From assembly GCA_002499545.1 (NCBI GenBank), contig DAME01000025.1, forward strand, positions 11,143-75,142: DNA of 64,000 bases, written 5' to 3'. The notes under the pieces were generated by a model, which searched no databases, had not been told where the DNA came from, and saw only the letters and a program-made list of their open reading frames with translations. Made by a program: the position numbers and the translations under genes. This document shows positions 1 through 7,756 of this stretch, piece after piece (within the stretch, counting starts at the first letter, position 1; the number at the start of each line of letters is the position of its first letter). The DNA is from Euryarchaeota archaeon UBA88. GTDB lineage: Archaea > Thermoplasmatota > Poseidoniia > Poseidoniales > Poseidoniaceae.

Positions 1-81
1 GTGTGAGACTGAATAGAGGTTGAGCATCGCCATAGGAGCACCAGAGAGTGGGAGGGCCAATGGTGGACGACCGTACTCTTT

Positions 82-357
82 GGCCTAGCCCACATACTTC
101 CTCCATCCCGATACCCCACAGCACCCATGGCTCCGAGTAGGGCTGCTCCGTTCCCGGCCTGACCTATTCCCCCGGTTATCCAGTTCCTGTTTCCCTCCGG
201 AAACAGTTCATGACACCCGAGTCATGTGGGGGCGAGACATCAACGTCCGCGTGTAGAAACCAAAAAGCCGCTTTCGCCGCCCAAAGGCGTTCAGCCCACC
301 GTAAAGACGATTTGTGGTACAGGGTACGCCTAGCTCCCCACCTATCCCATTCAGGCC
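82..357 (-). ncRNA. ffs: Signal recognition particle RNA (7S RNA)
   Basis: The minus strand carries the SRP helix 8 signature: the asymmetric-loop segment around 130-165 reads AGGTCAGGCCGGGAACGGAG followed by CAGCCC, close to the universal GGUCAGG...GGAAG...AGCAGCC core bound by SRP54. Upstream on the same strand (about 310-345) is a GGTGGGG...GGCG...CCCTGTACC segment that fits the Alu-domain helices 3/4 and the UGUAA-type loop of archaeal SRP RNA. A GGCCT near 353-357 can pair with AGGCC near 82-86, which would close helix 1 and give about 276 nt, near the usual archaeal 300 nt. A TATA-like AAATATG lies at about 369-376. The ends are uncertain by 10-20 nt. No protein reading frame in this stretch looks real. 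Confidence 0.77.
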
Positions 358-405
358 TGCACAAGGTCATATTTGAACGCAACCCAAGACTGGTGTGACG
401 GAAAT

Positions 406-804
406 TCACTCAGTCGCTTCTTCATACTTTGAAGGACAGGATGTTTTGATAACGTCAGAATGTAGCACATACTCCCCATCGACAAACTTCAATACTCCCT
501 GTGCGTAAACCGTACGATTGTCACCCAGACCATTGGAAACAGATGCGTCGGCATAATCGATACGTAGCGTATGGGTGGTGCCGTGTAAAATAAATTCAAA
601 GTTCGATTCGTCAATGCTACCGTCCAACACTTCACCCCGAATCGCAATTTCTTGGTCAACGTACTGTGATGGGTCGTCCATTACTTCATCGATTTGACGT
701 GTTGGTTCAGGGGCTTCCATCAACAACACACCAAGTAAGCCTATCGTGATGATTCCACCCAAAATGAAAATTCGAACACGCCGTGAATACATGATAATCC
801 CCAC
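406..804 (-). CDS. ccmE: Cytochrome c maturation protein CcmE, CxxxY (archaeal) variant
   Basis: Small membrane-anchored OB-fold heme chaperone of the system I cytochrome c maturation pathway; it binds heme covalently outside the membrane and hands it to CcmF. The 132-aa product has one N-terminal membrane helix (about residues 8-27) and a beta-rich domain with the family order VDQEIAIRGEV, then NFEFILHG, then VYAQGVL. Near the C terminus is C123-P-S-K-Y127. In most bacteria the heme-binding residue of this motif is His (HxxxY); archaeal and some bacterial CcmE carry CxxxY. The GTG start at 804 abuts the pyrD stop; an internal ATG at 792 also gives the membrane helix. No other ccm gene is in the window. 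Confidence 0.85.
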   Translation of the reverse strand: MGIIMYSRRVRIFILGGIITIGLLGVLLMEAPEPTRQIDEVMDDPSQYVDQEIAIRGEVLDGSIDESNFEFILHGTTHTLRIDYADASVSNGLGDNRTVYAQGVLKFVDGEYVLHSDVIKTSCPSKYEEATE

Positions 805-1953
805 TTATTCATTCCCTTGAATTGCTCTGGACTCCGTGTGTGAAAAACCAATGGCTTCCTCGAACGTAGAATAGGGACTCTCACGTAATTTCTTGTGAAG
901 GCCATGGACTACAGATTTGGTGAGACCCGCCCCCTCAAACACGAAACCAGAATATGCTTGCAATAAACAAGCACCTGCGCCAATTTTCTCCCAAGCATCC
1001 TGTGCACTCATGATACCGCCTACACCAACTATCGGCCAATCGCCATCCGTAATCTGGTAGATTTTATGAATCATTTCAGTTGATCGATTAAGCAGTGGTG
1101 CACCGCTAAGACCACCGGTTTCAGCGAACACTTTTGCATCGGAGGACGAAGATGGAGTGCTACGCTCGACTGTAGTGTTCGTAGCAACAATACCGTCGCA
1201 ACCTGCCAGTCGTGCAGTTTTAACTACCGCATGAAGTTGATCATCAGTTAGATCTGGAGCAATTTTAACCAGCAGTGGTTTCTGCGCTGTACCGTGTTTT
1301 TCGGACATCGTTTGGTTCACTCCTCGACAAGAATTGATGATAGATTCAAGTGCAGAATCATGCTGAAGTTCTCGAAGATTTGGCGTATTCGGTGATGAAA
1401 CATTGATGACAAACACATCAACATACTTCCACAACCTCGTCATTGTCGTAGCATAATCGGCAGCAGATTCTTCCAAGGGGGTTATTTTTGACTTGCCTAA
1501 ATTGGCCCAAAGAGGCACACTTGGCTTCCCGATGTTGGTGATATGAGTCTTGAGAAAAGTAGCCGTTTTTTCGCTACCTGCATTGTTAAAGCCCATACGA
1601 TTAACCAGTGCCATAGAATTGCTCGCTCGGAACATTCTAGGCTTAGGATTACCATCTTGTTCGTGCTGTGTAATACCACCAATTTCAATGAATGCAAGAC
1701 CTAACGATTCCCAACCTCGCAGTGCTTCTGCTTTCTTATCGAGTCCTGCGGCAATACCAAACGGGTGCTGGTATGTTTGGCCAAAACGGGTGATTGGGAG
1801 ATGCTTACGGGGTTTGTAGAGAAGTGAAAGAGTTGCGCGGAAGAGTGGATTGGATGATGCGATACGAAGAGCACGCAGTGCACGAGAGTGTGATTTTTCA
1901 GAGTCAAAGACGCGAAGGGCGGGACGCACCAATACGCGATAGCCAATGCCCAT
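805..1953 (-). CDS. pyrD: Dihydroorotate dehydrogenase, class 2 (quinone-dependent)
   Basis: FMN enzyme that oxidises dihydroorotate to orotate in pyrimidine synthesis and passes electrons to the quinone pool. From the ATG at 1953 the protein has 382 aa. It opens with the class-2 N-terminal helix region (RPALRVFDSEKSH), continues with FGIAAGLDKKAEAL and with NVSSPNTPNLREL, where the catalytic base is Ser (about S187; class 1 enzymes have Cys), and ends with the FMN phosphate-binding VGVGGIMSA region. The reading frame is open to 2094, but family alignment favours 1953, since the extra 47 residues resemble nothing and would overlap the divergent gene. ccmE follows with no gap. Confidence 0.93.
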   Translation of the reverse strand: MGIGYRVLVRPALRVFDSEKSHSRALRALRIASSNPLFRATLSLLYKPRKHLPITRFGQTYQHPFGIAAGLDKKAEALRGWESLGLAFIEIGGITQHEQDGNPKPRMFRASNSMALVNRMGFNNAGSEKTATFLKTHITNIGKPSVPLWANLGKSKITPLEESAADYATTMTRLWKYVDVFVINVSSPNTPNLRELQHDSALESIINSCRGVNQTMSEKHGTAQKPLLVKIAPDLTDDQLHAVVKTARLAGCDGIVATNTTVERSTPSSSSDAKVFAETGGLSGAPLLNRSTEMIHKIYQITDGDWPIVGVGGIMSAQDAWEKIGAGACLLQAYSGFVFEGAGLTKSVVHGLHKKLRESPYSTFEEAIGFSHTESRAIQGNE

Positions 1954-2012
1954 GTTACAGGGGTTGAAGCGGTATCCTTCAAGACTTCCGCCCCCTCCGA
2001 CCGTTTGTGCGT

Positions 2013-2444
2013 ATGGATAACCCCCTTTGGCCAGTTGTCCGCGAATCGGCACGTCGGCTGCTGCGACTGGATGGAATTCATTTAGAAATTCCATTTGAAT
2101 TTAAGCAAGATTTCGACAGAGTCGTATTGGCAATGGCCGATTCACAGCCATCGCGTACGGTGTTTCCGAGCGTGACATATGGAGGGAATGCTACAGTACA
2201 GTTGATACTTTTGTCTCCGGAGGAAAGCCTCTCTGGGACGGTCGTCTTTATTGGCATGAAAGAACCTAAAAAAAATACTTGTTGGATAAAAAAGGACGTT
2301 GTTGAAGGCTGGAAGTTGCTTATGGAAACCACGCATGAACTCCTCAAGGCAGGTTACCCTGGATGTCTTGGATGTGGCGGTCCACATTCAGAGTTACCGT
2401 GGGATGAAGAAAAATCTCGACAGCGAATTCAAAACAATGAATGA
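2013..2444 (+). CDS. Conserved-looking small protein of unknown function
   Basis: I do not recognise the family. The product of about 143 aa has a globular composition with alternating hydrophobic and charged stretches, for example GTVVFIGMKEPKKNTCWIKK and VVEGWKLLMETTHELLKAG, and a C-terminal Cys cluster, GYPGCLGCGGPH, that could bind metal or form a disulfide. The start is uncertain: GTG at 2007, ATG at 2013, or ATG at 2133. I prefer 2013 because residues before the third choice (IHLEIPFEFKQDFDRVVL) look coding. It is divergent from pyrD with about 60 bases between and is followed by topB after 89 bases. Confidence 0.6.
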   Translation: MDNPLWPVVRESARRLLRLDGIHLEIPFEFKQDFDRVVLAMADSQPSRTVFPSVTYGGNATVQLILLSPEESLSGTVVFIGMKEPKKNTCWIKKDVVEGWKLLMETTHELLKAGYPGCLGCGGPHSELPWDEEKSRQRIQNNE

Positions 2445-2533
2445 ATCTTCACATCAGTTCAGATACAAATGTATCTGTACAAAACAAGTTCAAAGAGAGA
2501 GTTCAAGTATCCTCGACGACCCGATAGCAAAAC

Positions 2534-5281
2534 ATGAGTATCGTCATCGTGGCCGAGAAACCGAGTGTTGCGAATGATATTGCTCAGGTTCTCGGTGCTT
2601 CTCAAAAGCACGACACACATTGGGAAGGTAACGGCCTTTTGGTCACGTGGGCCATCGGACATTTGCTTCAACTAAAGTACATGGACGATTACGATGAGGC
2701 ATTCAAGGACTGGAGAAAAACGGTCGACAGGTTACCCTACATTCCTGAATCCTTTGAGTACAAGCCAATCGGTGGTCGAGGTAAAAAACAACTCCAAGCA
2801 ATCACAAAACTCATCAAAACCAAAGAAGTGACAGAAATCGTCAATGCGTGTGACGCAGCACGAGAAGGTGAACTGATTTTCAGAACCATTGTTCAACATT
2901 CGAAATCCTCTACTCCAACATCGCGAATGTGGCTTCAGTCAATGACAACTGATTCCATCATGAATGCTTGGGATTCTCGCCAAAAAGGCGAAGAATACAA
3001 CGATTTGCGCGATGCTGCATATTCCCGTTCAGAAGCCGATTGGATTATTGGAATGAACGGCTCACGTATAGCAAATTCATTTCTCCCGCGCAAGAAAAAC
3101 GAACGTTCCGCAATCTCCCTTGGGCGTGTTCAAACCGCAACACTGGCGATGATTGTGAACCACGAAATCAGCGTCTTGAGTCACATTCCACTGCCGTTCT
3201 GGCAGTTAGAAGCTGTGTTCGAGTCCGGTGAGGCGTCGTGGAATGCTCGATGGGAGCGCTCCAACCATGTAGACGACCCGGACCAACCAGATTACAAAGC
3301 CCACAGAATTGTCGAACAGGCAGAACATGACCGCTTGATGGAGATACTCAAATCTGGTAAAAAAGCAGATGTGAAACAGTCTCAAAGGGACTCGGTAGAA
3401 AAACCACCGCTCAATTTTGATTTGACCAGCCTACAACGGGAAGCCAATAACTTGTTCAGTTGGTCTGCTAAGAGAACTTTAGGTATTGCTCAAGACCTTT
3501 ACGACCGGCATAAATTAACCACCTACCCACGTACCGACTCACGGCATTTGCCTGAAGACATGCATGAGCAAATCGCCAAAACGATACGTCAACTCGGTGC
3601 ACAAGACGACTACAACAGCCACTCAAAGCGAATCATCGACGATGGAATGAAAAACGCTGGACGAAACTTCAACAATGACAAAGTCAGTGATCACTTCGCC
3701 ATCATTCCTACGGGGAAACTTCCAGAGGGTGGTTTGAGTCCAGACCACGTCCGCTTGTACGACCTTATCGTTCGTACATTCCTTGCCTCATGGCATCCTG
3801 AAGCAACTTGGGATGTACAAAAGCGAACAGCAGTTCTTGATGGTGAGCAGTTCATAAAAGAAGCCAGAACACTGAAGATCCCAGGATGGAGAGCAGTCCG
3901 ACCGAAGAAACAGGATCTTCCTGATGGTTGGAATGTCCTGCCATCCAATCCTTGTGAAGCCGGTGTCCCATCATACGAATTCCGCGAAGAGCGGTCCAAA
4001 CCTAAGGGCCGGTTAAAGGAAGCAGGACTTTTGCGCTTGATGGAGCATGCTGGAAAGCAAGTCGACGATGAAGCGTTGGCTTCGGCCATGAAAGAGAAGG
4101 GATTAGGTACACCTGCAACTCGGGCAGACACTATTGAGAAGCTTGTCGATCGTGGATACATTCTCCGTTCAAAGGGTGGAAGTATTAGTGCGACTCCACA
4201 CGGCATACGCATCATCGATGTGTTGAAGCGAATTCCAGTCGAATGGATTACTTCGCCGGAGATGACCGGTGAGATGGAAGCATCACTTCTAAGGGTTCAG
4301 CGAGGAGAGGAGCCTCGTGAGACATACATGAACGCCGTCATCGAGCAAACGCAAACGATGGTTGAGCGTATCAAAAATCACGACCGTTCAACGCTCTACT
4401 TGGATGTCGAGCCTATTGGAGCGTGCCCTGAATGCCAGTCATCAATTCTAGAAACTACGCTGTCCTATCAGTGTGAAAAGAATGAAGGAAGGGACAAAGG
4501 TTGTTCCTTTGTCTTTTGGAAAGACACTTGTGGTCGCTGGTTTGACCATTCTACTGCTTCACGCTTGCTGGAAAAGAAGCAGATTGAAGACCTTCATGGA
4601 TTTTTTAACAGAGCAGGCGAACCCTATGTTGCATCTGTAAAGATTGGTGCGGCTGGTAAGGTCGAGTTCATTGGTGGAGGGGAATCATCTACCGATGCGT
4701 CCGATGAACCAGTCTGTGCGTGTCCTGCTTGTGACCATGGAACCATTCGAATTGGTCAAACCATGTATGCGTGTGACCACGAGGAGTGTAAATTCCGTGG
4801 ACTCTCGAAAGAAATGTGCAAACGCCCAATTACTGTCGGTGAGGCAAAGAGTATCATGGAAAATGGAAAATCAGAACTCCTAGAAGACTTCACATCGAAA
4901 AGAGGTAAACCGTTCAAGGCATTTTTGGTGTTCGACAAAACACGTGTTAAGTTCGAATTTCCACCCCGTGAAGCTGCTGCAGATGCTACGAGATTCCCCG
5001 TTGTCGAAGGTGTTGTCGCTGTGTGCCCTAAAACAAAGGTGAACATCGTCGAAACCGAAACGCATTACCAACCTGAAGAGGGATCTACTGGTTGCTCAAT
5101 ACAAATTTTGAGAGAAATATCGAAGCGAACAATTACTCGGGAGGAGGCAAAAATTCTCATTGAAAAAAGAGAAGTCGGCCCCTTTGATGATTTCATATCG
5201 AAAAAGACCAACAGGGAGTTTGCCGCGACCCTCTATCTCAAGAAGAACGAATCGATTGGATACCGATTTGCTAAGCGCTAA
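2534..5281 (+). CDS. topB: DNA topoisomerase III (type IA)
   Basis: Type IA topoisomerase that cuts one DNA strand through a 5'-phosphotyrosine link and passes the other strand; used for decatenation and recombination intermediates. The 915-aa protein begins with the Toprim strand VIVAEKPSVANDIAQVLG and the acidic Toprim motif ACDAAREGELIF. The catalytic Tyr is Y331 in LTTYPRTDSRHLP. The C-terminal third carries at least two Cys4 zinc modules (CPECQSS...CEKN...C and CPACDHG...CDHEEC) and two further topo C-terminal repeats (EEAKSIM and EEAKILI segments). The opening W...GHLLQL pattern and domain order match TopB rather than TopA. The ATG at 2534 fits the family N terminus. Confidence 0.93.
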   Translation: MSIVIVAEKPSVANDIAQVLGASQKHDTHWEGNGLLVTWAIGHLLQLKYMDDYDEAFKDWRKTVDRLPYIPESFEYKPIGGRGKKQLQAITKLIKTKEVTEIVNACDAAREGELIFRTIVQHSKSSTPTSRMWLQSMTTDSIMNAWDSRQKGEEYNDLRDAAYSRSEADWIIGMNGSRIANSFLPRKKNERSAISLGRVQTATLAMIVNHEISVLSHIPLPFWQLEAVFESGEASWNARWERSNHVDDPDQPDYKAHRIVEQAEHDRLMEILKSGKKADVKQSQRDSVEKPPLNFDLTSLQREANNLFSWSAKRTLGIAQDLYDRHKLTTYPRTDSRHLPEDMHEQIAKTIRQLGAQDDYNSHSKRIIDDGMKNAGRNFNNDKVSDHFAIIPTGKLPEGGLSPDHVRLYDLIVRTFLASWHPEATWDVQKRTAVLDGEQFIKEARTLKIPGWRAVRPKKQDLPDGWNVLPSNPCEAGVPSYEFREERSKPKGRLKEAGLLRLMEHAGKQVDDEALASAMKEKGLGTPATRADTIEKLVDRGYILRSKGGSISATPHGIRIIDVLKRIPVEWITSPEMTGEMEASLLRVQRGEEPRETYMNAVIEQTQTMVERIKNHDRSTLYLDVEPIGACPECQSSILETTLSYQCEKNEGRDKGCSFVFWKDTCGRWFDHSTASRLLEKKQIEDLHGFFNRAGEPYVASVKIGAAGKVEFIGGGESSTDASDEPVCACPACDHGTIRIGQTMYACDHEECKFRGLSKEMCKRPITVGEAKSIMENGKSELLEDFTSKRGKPFKAFLVFDKTRVKFEFPPREAAADATRFPVVEGVVAVCPKTKVNIVETETHYQPEEGSTGCSIQILREISKRTITREEAKILIEKREVGPFDDFISKKTNREFAATLYLKKNESIGYRFAKR

Positions 5282-5315
5282 TCCCGTATTTCAATCACAT
5301 TGAGAGCGAAGGTTG

Positions 5316-6557
5316 ATGTCCCCGTATTCCCCGCTTCAATCCATGAAGCAGTCCGTTTGGGATGTCATCATCGTCGGGGCAGGCCCGACTGGAGGGCGTG
5401 CTGCGACACATTTGGCTTCACTCGGTCACTCCGTTCTGATGCTTGAAGAGCATTCGGAAATTGGTCGTCCTTTCCAATGCGCTGGACTTGTAACGCCAAA
5501 GGCCCTGCATGAGGTAGGTCTGTATGATTCAATACTGGAGGAAGTTGATGGCGCTCGAATCCACGGTCCAAGTGGAACCTTGGTTCCCGTTGGGACTGAT
5601 GGGAAACTACGAACGTATGTGGTGTGTCGAAAGAAATTCGACCAGGGAGTGGTTCAACAAGCAATGGAAGCAGGAGCAACACTGTGGCTTGATTCTCGAC
5701 CAGTATCTGCGGACATCACTGATGAAAAGGTGACCATGATGGTAGAATCCGAAGGCATAGAAATTTCTTTGGAAGCAAAATTACTGATTGGTTGTGATGG
5801 AGCGCACAGCTGGACTCGTAGAACATTCAAGATGGGACGTCCAAAGGAACTGATGATCGGTTTTCAAGCTGAGGTCCTCGGATTCAACGGCAAAGACCGA
5901 TGGTTGGAAATGTACAGTGGATCTCAAATCGCACCAGGATTCTTCGCTTGGGTCATTCCGTCAGGTTTCGGCAGTCATCGTATAGGAATTTGGTCGACAG
6001 CCGATCGTCTCAATGGTCGAAGCGTCGAACAATGCTATGATGACTTACTCAAACATCCTCTTTGGAAGCATCGATTTGAGGGCGTTCAAGAGGTTGCCCG
6101 ATACTGTGGTCCCGTACCAAGCGGCATGATTCGTAAGCCAGTAGGAAATCGAGTGATGCTCTTGGGTGATGCTGCAGGTATGGCCAAGCCAACAACGGGT
6201 GGAGGTATTGGCCCGGGCTTCAAACAAATCAAGGGAATTCTCCACCCGCTCTCTAAAGCAATCGATGAAGACAAACTTTCAGAAAAGAATCTGAAAAGTA
6301 TCACTTCAAAGCACTTCAATGCGATGAAAAAAGACCAGGATAAGGCGAGAGCTCTTCGAAACCTTTTGGTCAGTGATGCAACAGATTCAGAACTGGATAA
6401 GCACTTTGAAAATTTTGCGAAACCGGAAGTTTTGAAACTCATCAACGAAATAGGTGACATCGAAAAACCCGTACCTCTCGGCATGGCACTGCTGAGAAAA
6501 GTTCCTGCATTCCGCAAACTGGCGCTGCGTGCTGGTACCAGACTTTTGTTTCGATAG
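5316..6557 (+). CDS. Geranylgeranyl reductase family FAD oxidoreductase
   Basis: Flavoprotein of the family that saturates isoprenoid chains, in archaea usually digeranylgeranylglycerophospholipid for membrane lipid synthesis. Visible are the N-terminal dinucleotide-binding motif (VIIVGAGPTGGRAATHLASLG), the family CAGLVTPKAL segment where substrate-side residues lie, a second GCDGAHSWTRR motif, and the FAD-binding GDAAGMAKPTTGGGI. Length of about 413 aa is normal. Starts are possible at 5313 (TTG), 5316 (ATG) and 5343 (ATG, just before the Rossmann strand). It lies 34 bases after topB and 11 before the next gene, so co-transcription is likely. The exact substrate (archaeol lipid or quinone side chain) cannot be told from sequence. 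Confidence 0.87.
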   Translation: MSPYSPLQSMKQSVWDVIIVGAGPTGGRAATHLASLGHSVLMLEEHSEIGRPFQCAGLVTPKALHEVGLYDSILEEVDGARIHGPSGTLVPVGTDGKLRTYVVCRKKFDQGVVQQAMEAGATLWLDSRPVSADITDEKVTMMVESEGIEISLEAKLLIGCDGAHSWTRRTFKMGRPKELMIGFQAEVLGFNGKDRWLEMYSGSQIAPGFFAWVIPSGFGSHRIGIWSTADRLNGRSVEQCYDDLLKHPLWKHRFEGVQEVARYCGPVPSGMIRKPVGNRVMLLGDAAGMAKPTTGGGIGPGFKQIKGILHPLSKAIDEDKLSEKNLKSITSKHFNAMKKDQDKARALRNLLVSDATDSELDKHFENFAKPEVLKLINEIGDIEKPVPLGMALLRKVPAFRKLALRAGTRLLFR

Positions 6558-6568
6558 GCCGTGATGCA

Positions 6569-7714
6569 ATGCCAAAATTACAACTTGAGCAGCGCGTACG
6601 TTACCCACCATTTGAGTCACACAGATTCAAGCCAACACAACTACCTATAGCCAGTGAAATTATCGTCATCAAAAAAGGCACTATGAAGGAGATTGAGCAA
6701 ACACTCAAACAACAAATGCCGGGTTTCACCCTCGGAAACGAGCAATCGTGGTTGGTCGAGCAGCGGTACTTGGTTAACGATAAAATCTACGATGATTCAA
6801 CCATCGTACGTAAGCAAAACATACGTGAATCCAGCAAAAAGCCACTCGCTGTAAAACAACAACGGCAAGGCTGGTACCTCACCCCGAATCCGATTCATGC
6901 TGGTGTTCGGAAGTTCATTTCAGGGGCTGTAGTCGTCCTCTTAGTGACGCTTGGTTATTTGTTCATCGAACCAGTACTTGCATCGATTGGGATTCCTGGA
7001 ATTGGTACGAGCACTGTACGAATCGGCCTGCTTGATTATCCGATGCTTGCCGTACTTCTTATTCCGCTGTTGTTTTTTCCACTCATGTTGCGAGTGGCTG
7101 CTAACTTGAGTGACCTCCTACAGCAGCGTTTTTTCCTCAAATCATCGCCAAAAGATCCAATCGTGAAACTTCTCGCAGAACCAGTGGCAGGAAAGCCGTT
7201 GGAATTTTCTATTGAGATGGAAGAGATTCGTGACGACTGGAGGAATATTTCAATTACTTGGAGGGTTGGTGCACTACCACCATCCCGCAGCAGCTTATTC
7301 AACGCCTTAGGTAGAACCATTTCAAAGCAACCGCCACCTGGCTTGACCACTGAATTACCGCATCATTGGGATGTCGGGTTGGATGACGGAACTGGTGGAG
7401 GAGAAGATGCTCCAATGGAAGACAGGGAAGTCAAGGGTGGATTGTTTCTCCGACCAATGCGTGCAATGGAATTTGGTGAAAAGAAAACCATTGCATCCGG
7501 AGCAATGAGTCTCAAGGAGCCCAGTCTCGATTGGCCGGGCACGATTTCCAGTGATCTCATACGGATTCACTGGGAGATGATCGTATCGATTGAGCGCGAA
7601 ACTAAAGGGAATTTACTTTGGGTTATGCCTATAGCTGTCAGCCATCAAACCCGAACGGCGAGTATCCCGGTGATCCCAACAAATGACGGTCGAACGGAAT
7701 CTGACTCTGTTTGA
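6569..7714 (+). CDS. Membrane protein of unknown function, two helices and a long soluble tail
   Basis: Not recognised. The 381-aa product has a soluble N-terminal part of about 115 residues with a charged IIVIKKGTMKEIEQTLKQQ segment, two strongly hydrophobic helices (about 117-137 and 152-174), and a soluble C-terminal region of about 200 residues containing a Gly/Asp-rich loop (DDGTGGGEDAP). It follows the lipid reductase by 11 bases and precedes the PNGase F-like lipoprotein by 42, so it belongs to the same plus-strand run, but nothing ties it functionally to either neighbour. Confidence 0.72.
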   Translation: MPKLQLEQRVRYPPFESHRFKPTQLPIASEIIVIKKGTMKEIEQTLKQQMPGFTLGNEQSWLVEQRYLVNDKIYDDSTIVRKQNIRESSKKPLAVKQQRQGWYLTPNPIHAGVRKFISGAVVVLLVTLGYLFIEPVLASIGIPGIGTSTVRIGLLDYPMLAVLLIPLLFFPLMLRVAANLSDLLQQRFFLKSSPKDPIVKLLAEPVAGKPLEFSIEMEEIRDDWRNISITWRVGALPPSRSSLFNALGRTISKQPPPGLTTELPHHWDVGLDDGTGGGEDAPMEDREVKGGLFLRPMRAMEFGEKKTIASGAMSLKEPSLDWPGTISSDLIRIHWEMIVSIERETKGNLLWVMPIAVSHQTRTASIPVIPTNDGRTESDSV

Positions 7715-7756
7715 GCGAACAACATATTCAAGTCTTTCATTGGTCTACCCGGATGC

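Noticed and set aside
176..409. Short reading frames on both strands at the left end
   Set aside because: The region is better explained by SRP RNA.
1954..2094. 47-residue N-terminal extension of PyrD
   Set aside because: No family counterpart, and it would overlap the divergent small gene; the ATG at 1953 fits class-2 enzymes.
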